A model generated the notes under the pieces. It saw nothing but the letters and a program-made list of their open reading frames with translations, did no database searches and was not told where the DNA came from. Below are positions 8,216-17,876 of a DNA stretch of 64,000 nucleotides, piece after piece. Position 1 is the stretch's first letter, and every line of letters begins with the position of its first letter. Source of the DNA: Marinomonas aquimarina (GTDB lineage: Bacteria > Pseudomonadota > Gammaproteobacteria > Pseudomonadales > Marinomonadaceae); the NCBI RefSeq assembly GCF_900089755.1, contig NZ_FLOC01000002.1:186001-250000 (forward strand), read 5' to 3'. A program made the position numbers and the translations under genes.

Positions 8216-8797
8216 CTACTCCACCCAATCCCCTGCCCCCAAGCGGTTTAACATGGCGTAATCTGCGCCAATGTCTAACTCTGTAATGCTTGAGTAAGAA
8301 GGGTTGAAACGAAAACACTGTGCTAATGGCATACCACAAAGAGCGGCCAGCATGACCTTGATCACTCCAGAATGGGTCACTAACACGGCATCCTGATCGG
8401 CTTGCTTTACCTCCTCAAACCAAGCCATGACACGGCTAAGAAGCTGGGCTAGCGTTTCGCCTTGGTAAGGTGCATGGTCGACCAGATTATCTAGCCAAGC
8501 ATCGATGTCAACTTTAGGGATATCACTCCAAAGGCGCCTTTCCCAAGTTCCAAAATCCACTTCTTTTAAGGCATCGACCGGGATGGAATCTGGGTGCAGC
8601 GCATGCGCCAATAACCGCGTACGCTGTAACGGACTGTGATAGAACTGCCAGCTGTGCTGCGGAAACTGTTGTCGCAACCAAATACGAATCGCCTCAGCAT
8701 CTTGTTGCCAGTCAGCCACAATGGGCACATCCGCTTGGCCGTAACATTGCCCCTTAGGGACGTCCGGCTTAGGGTGTCGCACGAGAAGTAACTTCAT
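8216..8797 (-). CDS. cobC: Histidine phosphatase, alpha-ribazole phosphatase CobC
   Basis: Histidine-phosphatase-family protein expected to dephosphorylate alpha-ribazole 5'-phosphate (or adenosylcobalamin phosphate) in lower-ligand assembly. It opens with MKLLLVRHPKPD, holding the catalytic RH pair, and has VTHSGVIKVMLAAL with the second conserved His near residue 135. The ATG at 8797 overlaps the cobS stop codon by 1 nt (TGATG), giving 193 residues; an upstream in-frame GTG at 8809 is less likely. Function is assigned from family and position between cobS and the rest of the cluster. Confidence 0.85.
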   Translation of the reverse strand: MKLLLVRHPKPDVPKGQCYGQADVPIVADWQQDAEAIRIWLRQQFPQHSWQFYHSPLQRTRLLAHALHPDSIPVDALKEVDFGTWERRLWSDIPKVDIDAWLDNLVDHAPYQGETLAQLLSRVMAWFEEVKQADQDAVLVTHSGVIKVMLAALCGMPLAQCFRFNPSYSSITELDIGADYAMLNRLGAGDWVE

Positions 8798-9570
8798 CAG
8801 GCCTGCCACCCCAATAAGGTAAACAGCGCCACTAATTCCCCAAGCTGCTCAACGGCACCAAGCGTGTCGCCGTTATACCCTTGAATGCGGCGCCATAAAT
8901 AGTAGCCACACAAGAGCCCGGTCATAATCAAAACCGATAGCATTGAGAACCAAGCAGTGATGCCAATCAACATCACAATAAACGCCATCGACAGAGCTAT
9001 CCAAATCCCCCCTCGCAGGGTGATATCAGCAATCATCGACTGCGCTTTACTCTGCCCTAGGCTGACATAATTCATACACACCATGATGCCTAACGGCAGC
9101 CAACGTGCGGCTACATGCACACTCACCCAGCCCAGTAGCACGAAAAACATCCCATCTTGCCAGGACGACTTGGTAATCCATTGACTCAGTAACCACCATT
9201 TGATGGCAAAGCTGAAAATCCCCGCGAGCACACCATAACTGCCGACTCGAGAGTCCTTCATAATGGTTAAGCGCTGCTCTTGATTCCAGCCCCCGACCAA
9301 GCCATCACAAGCATCCATGAAACCGTCTTCATGAAATGCCCCCGTTAACAGTACGGCACTCAGCATCATCATGAGTGCTTGAAACGTTGGTGTCCAAGCA
9401 CTGAATAACAAAGGCCAAGCGCTAATCAGCGCTACTATTACGCCCACCCATGGTAAAAAGCACACGCTTGGGGTGTGCTTTTTCGGGGATTGCCAATCAA
9501 TGTTGAGCGGGATGCGTGTGTAGGTCGCTAGGGAGCGTTTAAACCCTAGCCAGTCCTGATCAAGTTGCAT
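8797..9570 (-). CDS. cobS: Adenosylcobinamide-GDP ribazoletransferase (cobalamin synthase)
   Basis: Inner-membrane enzyme joining adenosylcobinamide-GDP with alpha-ribazole (phosphate). The protein has about six membrane helices and the CobS signature GAFHEDGFMDACDGLVGG, followed by KDSRVGSYG. I place the start at the ATG at 9570 (258 residues) because GGGG lies 6 nt upstream; an in-frame ATG at 9606 would overlap cobT by 47 nt instead of 11. It lies between cobT and cobC in the cluster. Confidence 0.92.
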   Translation of the reverse strand: MQLDQDWLGFKRSLATYTRIPLNIDWQSPKKHTPSVCFLPWVGVIVALISAWPLLFSAWTPTFQALMMMLSAVLLTGAFHEDGFMDACDGLVGGWNQEQRLTIMKDSRVGSYGVLAGIFSFAIKWWLLSQWITKSSWQDGMFFVLLGWVSVHVAARWLPLGIMVCMNYVSLGQSKAQSMIADITLRGGIWIALSMAFIVMLIGITAWFSMLSVLIMTGLLCGYYLWRRIQGYNGDTLGAVEQLGELVALFTLLGWQA

Positions 9571-10615
9571 TGCTGACCCCAGCCGATTCAAAGCTTGCCA
9601 TGTCATTAAAAAATACCACCGCGCTCTTAATAATCGGATAACTTAAGATGGCCCCAGAGCCTTCACCCAAACGCAGGTCCAACTTCAGAATCGGTTCAGC
9701 CTGAAACTGCTGCAACAGTGTTTTATGGGCTTGCTCATCTGACTGATGCGCAAAGATGGCATAGTCGGTCACCGCCGCTTGTATCTGACTGGCAAATAAC
9801 AACGCCACGGTACAAATAAAACCGTCTACGACAAAGGGTTTGCCAAGCTCAGCACTTCGCAACATAGCCCCAGACATGGCCAAAATTTCTAGCCCGCCCA
9901 CCTGCGTCGCGACTTCCCAAGGAGCCCATTCGCCCACCGGTTTATGCAGTGCTTGTTCCGCCCGTTTAAGAGACGCAGCGATAATCTGTGCTTTTTTGGA
10001 CACCCCAGCATCATCCAGCCCAGTGCCACGACCAGCGGTCTGTTCTGGTTTGGTTCCTGTGATCGCACTCATCATGCAAGATGAGACGCCAGTGTTGCCA
10101 ATACCCATTTCACCAAACAATAAAATATCTACGTCTTGGCAAGCATCGACTTCATCAGCGCCTGCGCTTAACGCTTGATTCACTTCGTCTAAAGTCAGGG
10201 CGGCTTGCTCGGAAAAATCTTGGCTGGCAGACGCGACTTTGCGCTTTGACAACAATGGGTGATCCGGCATGTCTACCTTCACCCCCACATCCACTACTTT
10301 TAGAGGGACCTGATGCTGACGACAAAAAACACTAACAGCCGCACCGCCCGCGAGAAAGTTCGTCACCATTTGCGCAGTCACTTCTTGCGGGAAGGCACTA
10401 ATACCTTTATCCACGGCACCGTGGTCGGCGGCAAACACTAACATTTGCGCACGCTCGATAGTCGGCGTCAAAGTACGCTGAATACGCGCGACTTGATAAG
10501 CGATGCTCTCCAAGCCACCCAATGAGCCGGGTGGCTTAGTTTTGAAGTCAATTTTATGTTGAATATCGTCGTCTAATTCACTGCTCAAGGGAGCAACTTG
10601 GAAGGCTTTTAACAC
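9560..10615 (-). CDS. cobT: Nicotinate-nucleotide-dimethylbenzimidazole phosphoribosyltransferase
   Basis: Makes alpha-ribazole phosphate from dimethylbenzimidazole and nicotinate mononucleotide. Clear CobT motifs: KTKPPGSLGGLE near the N terminus, VFAADHGAVDKGISAFP, FGEMGIGNT and RLGEGSGAI. The frame stays open into rlmB, but the GTG at 10615 has a GAGG ribosome site 5 nt away and gives 351 residues, the usual family length. It is the first gene of the cobalamin cluster, only 38 nt after the rlmB stop codon. No cobalamin riboswitch fits in this gap. Confidence 0.93.
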   Translation of the reverse strand: MLKAFQVAPLSSELDDDIQHKIDFKTKPPGSLGGLESIAYQVARIQRTLTPTIERAQMLVFAADHGAVDKGISAFPQEVTAQMVTNFLAGGAAVSVFCRQHQVPLKVVDVGVKVDMPDHPLLSKRKVASASQDFSEQAALTLDEVNQALSAGADEVDACQDVDILLFGEMGIGNTGVSSCMMSAITGTKPEQTAGRGTGLDDAGVSKKAQIIAASLKRAEQALHKPVGEWAPWEVATQVGGLEILAMSGAMLRSAELGKPFVVDGFICTVALLFASQIQAAVTDYAIFAHQSDEQAHKTLLQQFQAEPILKLDLRLGEGSGAILSYPIIKSAVVFFNDMASFESAGVSNAT

Positions 10616-10642
10616 ACAGACCTCGCAAAACATTCTGCCAAG

Positions 10643-10670
10643 AAAAAAGCAGGTTAAGAACCTGCTTTTG
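10643..10670 (-). terminator. Intrinsic terminator of rlmB containing its stop codon
   Basis: On the minus strand AAAAGCAGGTT and AACCTGCTTTTTT form an 11-bp stem; the TAA of rlmB (10654-10656) overlaps the small loop. A T-run follows. It separates rlmB from cobT, which begins just 28 nt further on. Confidence 0.85.
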
Positions 10671-11418
10671 CCGCACGCTGACGCACGACTTCGTAGAGAC
10701 ATACGCCTGTCGCAACCGATACGTTTAGGCTGGATACCACACCCGCCATCGGCAGTTTGATAAGGTAATCACACTGCTCACGAGTCAGGCGGCGCATACC
10801 GTCGCCTTCAGCGCCCATCACGATCGCCGTAGGAATGGTTAGATCCTGTTCGTAAACTGTCTGCGTCGCTTCACCTGCGGTACCAAAAATCCACACGCCA
10901 AGGTCTTGCAGTTTTTTCATAGCACGGGCAAGGTTAGTTACCGAAAATACCGGCATGCTTTCCGCCGCACCACAGGCGACTTTACTCACTGTGGCGTTGA
11001 TCGATGCGGATTTATCCTTTGGAATCACCACTGCATGGGCGCCCGCCGCATCGGCACTACGCAAACAGGCGCCAAGGTTATGAGGATCGGTTACGCCGTC
11101 CAAAATCACAATCAAAGGCACTGCATCAAGGTTTTGCACCAGACGCTCTAGATCTTTCTCATCACCGGTTTTGGTCACTTCTGCCAACGCCACCACACCT
11201 TGGTGGACGATGCGCTCTTTGCTTTTACTGAAAAGCTGGTCAAGGTCGCGACGTGGCACCTGGTTAACACGAATTTTTTGCGCCTGACACAGCTTCAAGA
11301 TGCGCTGCATCTTTTTGTCATCGCGCCCTTCCTGTAGGCGCACTTCTTTCACTTTACCGTCTTGGCCTAGTGCGTTTTCTACGGCATGAATACCGTATAC
11401 CCAATCTAAATCTGCCAT
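10654..11418 (-). CDS. rlmB: 23S rRNA (guanosine(2251)-2'-O)-methyltransferase RlmB
   Basis: SPOUT-class methyltransferase acting on G2251 in the peptidyl-transferase P loop. The 254-residue protein has the N-terminal L30e-like substrate-binding domain (about 5-80) and a knotted catalytic domain with LDGVTDPHNLGACLRSADAAG, VMGAEGDGMRRLT and LPMAGVVSSLNVSVA, the three SpoU motifs. It lies 30 nt after rnr on the same strand, an arrangement found in many gammaproteobacteria. Confidence 0.94.
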   Translation of the reverse strand: MADLDWVYGIHAVENALGQDGKVKEVRLQEGRDDKKMQRILKLCQAQKIRVNQVPRRDLDQLFSKSKERIVHQGVVALAEVTKTGDEKDLERLVQNLDAVPLIVILDGVTDPHNLGACLRSADAAGAHAVVIPKDKSASINATVSKVACGAAESMPVFSVTNLARAMKKLQDLGVWIFGTAGEATQTVYEQDLTIPTAIVMGAEGDGMRRLTREQCDYLIKLPMAGVVSSLNVSVATGVCLYEVVRQRAAKAGS

Positions 11419-11448
11419 GTGGCTAACATACTCTTTCTATCGTTCTAA

Positions 11449-14037
11449 TTAATCGCGAACGCTCGCTTTGGCGTTACTCTTTTTCTTCTTGGCTTTCGGC
11501 TTAGCATTTTTCGCTTTGGTGCCCGACGCTTTTTTCACTGCTGCAGGCTTTTTTCCTTCCGCAGCGTTTTTCTTACTGGATTTTTTAAAGCGTGCCTTTT
11601 TGCCTTTTGCGTCGTCTTTTTTCTTACTCGAATTCTTCTTAGGTTTATTGCCCCACTCTTCACCCGCTGGCGCTTTCTGGCCTTCGCGATCTGGTCTGGC
11701 GTTTGGCTTCACTCGACCGCCTAACTCCATCGGTGGCAGTTGTGCCAATTGCATTTCCAGCTCAGATAGCTCATCGCGGTCCATGCGTTTTTTCGGCGCT
11801 GGACGGCCTTGCAACATTTGTAGATCAATCTTACGTTGCTCAAGGTTTACACCAGATACCGTCACGCGGACTTTTTCGCCGAGGCGGAACACTTTGCCGG
11901 TACGCTCGCCAATCATGGCTTGGTGTTCTGGGTCATGCACAAAGTAGTCATCGCCCAAGCCTGACACGTGTACTAGACCGTCGACATATAAACCTCCCAG
12001 TTCAACGAATAAACCAAACGGTGTTACGGCCGTAACAATACCGTCGAACTCATCACCAAGGTGCTGTTCAACGTACTGACATTTCAACCATGACTCTACG
12101 TCACGGGTCGCTTCATCGGCGCGACGCTCTGTGACCGAGCAGTTTTCGCCCAACTCATCCATCGCGGCATCGTCGTAGCCATAGATCTTGTTCGCTTTTA
12201 ACGTGACTGAGCCTGGTACCTTGTAGGCCTGAGTCACTTTCGGCGCCCCTTCACCACGAATCAAATAGCGGATCGCACGGTGCACCAGCAAGTCAGGGTA
12301 ACGGCGAATCGGTGAGGTGAAATGCGTGTACGCTTCGTACGCCAAACCAAAGTGTCCTACATTATCCGGCTGATAAACGGCTTGAGACATGGAACGTAGC
12401 AGCATAGTTTGAATGCTGCGAGCATCGGCACGGTCACGAATTTTCTCCGCTAAATCGGCGTAGTCTTTCGGGGTTGGTTTCAAACCACCGCCCAGCTCAA
12501 GTCCCAGTACGGACAAATAAGTACGCAGGGCCAGCAACTTCTCTTCACGTGGACCTTCGTGAATACGGAATAAAGCAGGTAAGTTCGCTTTCAGCAGCAG
12601 TTCCGCCGACGCCACGTTGGCGCAAAGCATACATTCTTCAATCAGTTTGTGGGCATCGTTGCGTTCGATCGGCACAATTTGCTCAATCTTAGCGTTCTGA
12701 TCGAACACCATACGGGTTTCAACGGTGTCAAAATCCATCGCACCACGCTCTTCACGAGCAGCACGCAACACTTGGTACAAACCGTATAAGTCATCAATGT
12801 GAGACACGATGTTCTGGTAGCGCTCACGCAGTTCAAGGCCTTGATCATCAGGCTCTGCCGCAATCATCTTCGCCACTTTGGAGTAGGTCAAACGCGCATG
12901 GGAGTTAATGATGCCTTCATAGAATTTGTAACCACGCATCTTACCGCGAGAGGTTAACGAGATTTCCGCCACCATGGCCAAGCGGTCCACGTTCGGGTTT
13001 AACGAACATAGGCCGTTTGACAGCACTTCTGGCAGCATTGGTACAACACGACCAGGGAAATAAACCGAGTTACCACGAGTAATGGCTTCTTCATCCAACG
13101 CGGATTTTTTCTTTACGTAATGAGAAACGTCGGCAATGGCGACAAACAGCTTCCAACCGCCTGGCGTTTTTTCACAGTAGACGGCATCGTCAAAATCACG
13201 CGCGTCTTCGCCATCAATGGTCACGAACGGAGTTTGGCGTAGGTCGACACGGTTCAGTTTGTCTTCTTCAGCAACTTCTGTGGTGAAGTGACTGATTTGC
13301 TGCACGACTTCTTTCGGCCACTCATTCGGGATTTCGTATTGGTGAATCGCGACATCGATCTCAAGACCTGGCGCCATAAAGTCACCCAGGATCTTTTTCA
13401 CAACCCCTTTTGCGGCCATATGACGCTCGGCATAGGTCACGATTTCAACCAACACATATTGACCATGTTTCGGTGACAATCCAGAAGACTGCTCAATCAT
13501 GATATCTTGGGCAATGCGTGGGTTCTCTGGCGTGACGAACGCTGAGCCGCTTTCTTCGTAGTAACGTCCCACCAAGGTGCTGTGCTTGCGCTGTTTGATT
13601 TCGACAACAACGCCATCCAAACGACCTCTAATGGTTTTGCCTGATAGGCGCACCACGACCAGATCGCCATCCATTACGGATTGCATTTGACGCGGGGATA
13701 AGAAGATATCCTCTTCTTCTTTACGCAGTAGGAAACCGTGACCGTCCTTTTGACCTTGCACGTAACCTTCGATCAAATCGCTTTCTACGATTGGCGAATA
13801 AGCATCATCAAAATTGCTGACCAACTGATGATCACGGCACATAGCAATTAAGCGACGACGTGCCGCTTCGATGGAGTCTTCATCCTTTAAGTTAAAGGCT
13901 TCGCACAATTCTGGGTGAGTAACAGGACGACCCACCGAGGCAATATGCTCTAGTATGTATTCGCGACTCGGAATGGGATTGTCATATTTTGATGCTTCCC
14001 GATCTCGAAATGGGTCTTGAATGCTTTTTTTACTCAA
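11449..14037 (-). CDS. rnr: Ribonuclease R
   Basis: Processive 3'-5' exoribonuclease that degrades structured RNA and takes part in rRNA quality control and cold response. The 862-residue protein has an N-terminal helix-turn-helix (about 20-85), cold-shock domains (about 85-255), the RNB catalytic core with FVTIDGEDARDFDDAVYCE carrying the metal-binding aspartates, an S1 domain (about 655-740) and a long Lys/Ala-rich tail (about 770-862). It is longer than E. coli RNase R mainly because of that tail. The start is TTG at 14037 with AGGA upstream. rlmB follows. Confidence 0.95.
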   Translation of the reverse strand: MSKKSIQDPFRDREASKYDNPIPSREYILEHIASVGRPVTHPELCEAFNLKDEDSIEAARRRLIAMCRDHQLVSNFDDAYSPIVESDLIEGYVQGQKDGHGFLLRKEEEDIFLSPRQMQSVMDGDLVVVRLSGKTIRGRLDGVVVEIKQRKHSTLVGRYYEESGSAFVTPENPRIAQDIMIEQSSGLSPKHGQYVLVEIVTYAERHMAAKGVVKKILGDFMAPGLEIDVAIHQYEIPNEWPKEVVQQISHFTTEVAEEDKLNRVDLRQTPFVTIDGEDARDFDDAVYCEKTPGGWKLFVAIADVSHYVKKKSALDEEAITRGNSVYFPGRVVPMLPEVLSNGLCSLNPNVDRLAMVAEISLTSRGKMRGYKFYEGIINSHARLTYSKVAKMIAAEPDDQGLELRERYQNIVSHIDDLYGLYQVLRAAREERGAMDFDTVETRMVFDQNAKIEQIVPIERNDAHKLIEECMLCANVASAELLLKANLPALFRIHEGPREEKLLALRTYLSVLGLELGGGLKPTPKDYADLAEKIRDRADARSIQTMLLRSMSQAVYQPDNVGHFGLAYEAYTHFTSPIRRYPDLLVHRAIRYLIRGEGAPKVTQAYKVPGSVTLKANKIYGYDDAAMDELGENCSVTERRADEATRDVESWLKCQYVEQHLGDEFDGIVTAVTPFGLFVELGGLYVDGLVHVSGLGDDYFVHDPEHQAMIGERTGKVFRLGEKVRVTVSGVNLEQRKIDLQMLQGRPAPKKRMDRDELSELEMQLAQLPPMELGGRVKPNARPDREGQKAPAGEEWGNKPKKNSSKKKDDAKGKKARFKKSSKKNAAEGKKPAAVKKASGTKAKNAKPKAKKKKSNAKASVRD

Positions 14038-14354
14038 CGGTACCGTCCTATTAGTCGAAGCTCGTCTTCGCGCGCTTCTTATTGTGTGTTTATTTATGCT
14101 GGTAAGTATAAGTTATTCTTCAAAAATACTCTCTAACCTGCATAACAATCTTCATCATAGCTGCAACTTCAATCGAGGCTCATATTGGTAATAACACAAC
14201 AAAAGCATCGATTTCACTTGTTAACAGCCTTATTAAGCCCTTGTTTCAGGGCGATTCTGCGACGTTTTTATGACAACAAACGTTAAATGTAGAACGAAAA
14301 ACGTTAAAACTGCCCAATCGATCAAGTTTTTCGATGGATTAAGAGATTTTTGAC
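14038..14354. promoter_or_regulatory. rnr upstream region
   Basis: A 317-nt gap between ppsR and rnr, both leftward. It holds a small hairpin (GCCCT 14237-14241 with AGGGC 14248-14252) and two direct copies of AACGTTAAA at 14279-14287 and 14300-14308, exactly 21 nt apart. The rnr promoter is expected here but no boxes stood out. Confidence 0.35.
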
Positions 14355-15158
14355 CTAGCGACGATTGCGGCTTAAATGCATCTCCGCCATGATTTTGGTG
14401 GAAATTTCTTCCACCGACAGTCGAGTCGTATTCAAAAATGGAATACGTTCTTGTCGATAGATGGCTTCCACTTCGTCCAATTCGTAACGGCACTGACGCG
14501 CCGACGCGTACTTTGTTTCTGCCATACGTCCAGTACGAATTTCGTGCAGACGCTGAGCATCAATGGTCAAACCAAACAACTTGTTTTTGTGGGGCTTCAA
14601 TACTTTAGGCAAAACCACACTGTTAAAATCGTCTTCCGTTAACGGGTAATTCGCTGCTTTGATGCCATATTGCATAGCCAAGTACAAGCTAGTAGGTGTT
14701 TTCCCAGACCGAGACACGCCCAGTAAAATGATTTCTGCTGCATCATAGTTTTTCACCGACGCCCCATCATCATTCGCCAAGGCATAATTAATGGCATCAA
14801 TGCGGCCATCGTAGATCCCTTCCTTGATACCATGGGCTTTTTGCGCATTAGGTTGCGCTTTCACCCCCAGCGCTTGCTCAATGGGCGATAACAATTCGCC
14901 AAAAAGGTTGTAGCAATGGCCTTCGCTGGCCTCAATCACAGAGCGAATGGCCGGGTCTGAGATGGTAAAAAACACCAAGGTGTTTTCTCCGTTCGCCGCT
15001 TCCTGCTGTAATTGTTGGCAAAAACCATAGGCCTTGTCCAAGGTCGACAGAAAAGGCACGCTTTGCTGCTGAATCGCCACATCAAAGAACGATAACATGG
15101 CTTGGCCAAACACCTCCGCGGTGATCGCGGTACCATCTGAGACAAAATAAACTTTCAC
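14355..15158 (-). CDS. ppsR: PEP synthase regulatory protein (bifunctional kinase/pyrophosphorylase)
   Basis: DUF299-family enzyme that inactivates PEP synthase by ADP-dependent phosphorylation and reactivates it by phosphorolysis. The 267-residue protein has the P-loop-like GVSRSGKTPTSLYLA (about 153-167), YFVSDGTAITAE at the N terminus, and LFGLTIDAQRL and SARQCRYELDEVEAIY near the C terminus. The start is GTG at 15158, preceded by a near-perfect AGGAGG. It is divergent from its target gene ppsA across 182 nt. Confidence 0.93.
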   Translation of the reverse strand: MKVYFVSDGTAITAEVFGQAMLSFFDVAIQQQSVPFLSTLDKAYGFCQQLQQEAANGENTLVFFTISDPAIRSVIEASEGHCYNLFGELLSPIEQALGVKAQPNAQKAHGIKEGIYDGRIDAINYALANDDGASVKNYDAAEIILLGVSRSGKTPTSLYLAMQYGIKAANYPLTEDDFNSVVLPKVLKPHKNKLFGLTIDAQRLHEIRTGRMAETKYASARQCRYELDEVEAIYRQERIPFLNTTRLSVEEISTKIMAEMHLSRNRR

Positions 15159-15340
15159 AAACCACCTCCTTTTTGGCGTAAAACAACTACATTAAAAAAG
15201 CTGATTGAAATAAAACAACATCGAATAATCGATTTTATTCATTGATCAGCCTCTTCTTACAATGGCTTCACTGGCTATGACTTAGCAAGTAAATGACAGC
15301 CCCAAGATAATAATTTTAAAACAACAAGCTGAGGTACACT
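15159..15340. promoter_or_regulatory. ppsR-ppsA divergent intergenic region with imperfect inverted repeat
   Basis: Both genes start outward from here. An imperfect long inverted repeat spans about 15200-15250: GCTGAT plus TGAAATAAAA on the left and TTTTATTCA plus GATCAGC on the right. This could be an operator shared by both promoters. The ppsA ribosome site GAGG lies at 15331-15334. Confidence 0.35.
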
Positions 15341-17737
15341 GTGAGCGATTTTATTAAGTGGTTTAGTGATCTGCGCCTAGAAGATGTAGGCGAAGTCGGT
15401 GGCAAAAATGCGTCTTTAGGCGAAATGATTTCCAACCTTTCACAATTAGGCATTCAGGTGCCCAATGGCTTTGCTACCACTGCTTACGCTTATCAATCCT
15501 TTTTAGATGAAAGTGGCCTTAATCAAAAAATTCATGACTTACTCGATACTCTCAATGTCGATGATGTTCATGCGCTCACACAAGCGGGCAAGCAGATTCG
15601 TAGTTGGATTGAAGAGGCCCCCTTCTCTGAAGAGTTCAATCAAGAGATCGAGCAGGCCTACGCTCAGCTTTCTAATGATAACCAAGGTGCATCTTTCGCC
15701 GTACGCTCTTCGGCCACAGCGGAAGATTTACCGGATGCTTCTTTTGCCGGTCAACAGGAAACCTTTTTAAACGTGCAAGGGTTAGACGGCATTAAACTAA
15801 GCATCAAACAGGTCTTTGCGTCGCTCTACAACGATCGCGCCATCTCGTATCGCGTCCACCAAGGTTTTGAACACAAAGGCGTGGCGCTTTCTGCGGGCAT
15901 CCAAAAAATGGTGCGCAGTGATATTGGCGCCTCAGGCGTCTTGTTCACCCTAGATACCGAATCCGGCTTTAACGATGTGGTCTTTATCACCGCCGCTTAC
16001 GGCCTTGGGGAAATGGTTGTACAAGGTACGGTAAACCCAGACGAATACCATGTACACAAAGGCACGTTAGAAGCGGGTCGACCTGCGGTCGTACGTAAAA
16101 CCCTAGGCAGCAAAGCGCAAAAAATGGAGTACGCCGAAGCCGACAGCGATGAGCTGGTTAAAATTGTGCCGGTTACCTTAGCACAGCAAGACCAATTTGC
16201 TCTGAGCAACCAAGAGATCGAAGACCTGGCACGCCAAGCCATGATCATTGAGCAGCATTACCAGCGCCCGATGGACATTGAATGGGCCAAAGATGGCATC
16301 GATGGCAAACTTTACATTGTGCAAGCGCGACCTGAAACGGTGCGCTCTCAGGCCAGCACACAAAGCATGGAGCGCTTTAACTTAAAAGAAACAGGCCCCG
16401 TCCTAATGACCGGTCGTGCCATCGGCCATAAGATCGGCTCCGGTGCGGTCAAAGTTTTGAGCTCTATTAGCGAAATGGATCGTATCCAAGAAGGCGATAT
16501 TCTGGTGACGGATATTACCGACCCAGACTGGGAACCTATCATGAAAAAAGCCTCGGCCATCGTCACCAACCGTGGTGGCCGGACCTGTCACGCCGCCATT
16601 ATTGCCCGTGAGCTTGGCATCCCTGCGGTAGTGGGGAGTGGTGATGCCACCACAACTCTAAAAGACGGCCAAGAAGTGACTGTCTCTTGTGCCCAAGGCG
16701 ACATGGGCGTGGTCTACCAAGGCGCCTTAGCATTTGATGTGGTGACCTCAGAAGTCGGCAACATGCCGAAGCTACCAGTAAAAGTGATGATGAACGTCGG
16801 CAACCCAAACCGTGCCTTTGACTTTGCCATGCTGCCAAATGATGGTGTGGGCCTTGCGCGCCTTGAGTTCATCATTAATCGCATGATTGGCATTCACCCC
16901 AAAGCCCTACTGAACTTCGACACCATGGATGCGGGCTTAAAAGAAGAGATTAACCATCGCATTGCTGGTTACCCAAGCCCCGTTGAGTTCTACATAGATA
17001 AATTGGTAGAAGGGGTAGCAACCTTGGCCTGCTCTTTCGCTGATAAGCCGGTGATTGTGCGTCTGTCTGACTTCAAATCAAACGAATACCATAACTTGGT
17101 CGGCGGGCCGCAGTTTGAACCAGACGAAGAAAACCCAATGCTAGGCTTCCGCGGTGCAGCACGTTATATCGATGAATCGTTCCGCGATTGCTTCGCCTTA
17201 GAATGTCAGGCCATGCGCCGCGTGCGCGATGAAATGGGCTTTACCAACGTACAAATTATGATTCCGTTTGTGCGCACCCTGGAAGAAGCAGAGCAAGTCA
17301 TTGACCTGCTCGCCGAGCACGGTCTCGTGCGCGGTCAAAACGGCTTAAAAGTGATCATGATGTGTGAGCTACCGTCGAATGCCCTACTCGCCGATGAATT
17401 CTTAGAATTCTTCGATGGTTTCTCTATCGGTTCTAATGACTTAACTCAACTAACGCTTGGCCTAGATCGTGATTCAGGTTTGATCGCAGATAAGTTTGAC
17501 GAACGCAATCCGGCGGTTAAAAAACTTCTTAAAATGGCGATCGATGCTTGTAAGGCGAAAGGCAAATACGTGGGCATTTGTGGTCAAGGGCCATCGGATC
17601 ATTCGGACTTCGCTGACTGGCTGGTAGCACAAGGCATCGAAAGCGTTTCACTCAACCCAGATACCGTGGTTGAAACATGGCTGCATCTTAATGAAGTACT
17701 CACCAAGAATGCTTCATTAAGTCAGGACGCTGTTTAA
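15341..17737 (+). CDS. ppsA: Phosphoenolpyruvate synthase
   Basis: Makes PEP from pyruvate and ATP for gluconeogenesis. The 798-residue protein has the ATP-grasp domain (about 1-335; [34 protein letters not shown]), the swivelling phosphohistidine domain with [21 protein letters not shown] holding the catalytic His near residue 414, and the PEP-binding barrel ending in [18 protein letters not shown]. Length is close to the 792 residues of E. coli. GTG start with GAGG 6 nt upstream. A strong terminator follows. Post-translational control by the adjacent ppsR is expected. Confidence 0.96.
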   Translation: MSDFIKWFSDLRLEDVGEVGGKNASLGEMISNLSQLGIQVPNGFATTAYAYQSFLDESGLNQKIHDLLDTLNVDDVHALTQAGKQIRSWIEEAPFSEEFNQEIEQAYAQLSNDNQGASFAVRSSATAEDLPDASFAGQQETFLNVQGLDGIKLSIKQVFASLYNDRAISYRVHQGFEHKGVALSAGIQKMVRSDIGASGVLFTLDTESGFNDVVFITAAYGLGEMVVQGTVNPDEYHVHKGTLEAGRPAVVRKTLGSKAQKMEYAEADSDELVKIVPVTLAQQDQFALSNQEIEDLARQAMIIEQHYQRPMDIEWAKDGIDGKLYIVQARPETVRSQASTQSMERFNLKETGPVLMTGRAIGHKIGSGAVKVLSSISEMDRIQEGDILVTDITDPDWEPIMKKASAIVTNRGGRTCHAAIIARELGIPAVVGSGDATTTLKDGQEVTVSCAQGDMGVVYQGALAFDVVTSEVGNMPKLPVKVMMNVGNPNRAFDFAMLPNDGVGLARLEFIINRMIGIHPKALLNFDTMDAGLKEEINHRIAGYPSPVEFYIDKLVEGVATLACSFADKPVIVRLSDFKSNEYHNLVGGPQFEPDEENPMLGFRGAARYIDESFRDCFALECQAMRRVRDEMGFTNVQIMIPFVRTLEEAEQVIDLLAEHGLVRGQNGLKVIMMCELPSNALLADEFLEFFDGFSIGSNDLTQLTLGLDRDSGLIADKFDERNPAVKKLLKMAIDACKAKGKYVGICGQGPSDHSDFADWLVAQGIESVSLNPDTVVETWLHLNEVLTKNASLSQDAV

Positions 17738-17759
17738 TCACAGCACTCTCTAGGTTCTT

Positions 17760-17790
17760 CGCCCCGTTTCATGCGGGGCTTTTTTTTTGC
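17760..17790 (+). terminator. Intrinsic terminator of ppsA
   Basis: GCCCCG and CGGGGC form a GC-rich stem around a TTTCATG loop, followed by a run of nine T. Confidence 0.92.
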
Positions 17791-17819
17791 TTTTCACAAG
17801 GCCACTCCCTACAAACAAG

Positions 17820-17844
17820 AAAAGCGCTGATCATCAGCGCTTTT
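17820..17844. terminator. Bidirectional terminator between ppsA and the YbiI-like gene
   Basis: AAAAGCGCTGA and TCAGCGCTTTT form a symmetrical stem around a 3-nt TCA loop; A and T tracts on each side allow use in both directions. It sits 33 nt after the stop codon of the leftward zinc-finger gene. Confidence 0.8.
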
Positions 17845-17876
17845 CCAATCCAGCATAGGAACAATAGACAACCTTA

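Noticed and set aside
10616..10653. Cobalamin riboswitch ahead of cobT
   Set aside because: The gap is 38 nt and mostly terminator, far too short for a B12-box riboswitch.
11468..11947. Open frame of 159 codons opposite the rnr 3' end
   Set aside because: It is the antisense reading of the Lys/Ala-rich RNase R tail and yields a low-complexity Phe/Leu-rich peptide with no ribosome site.
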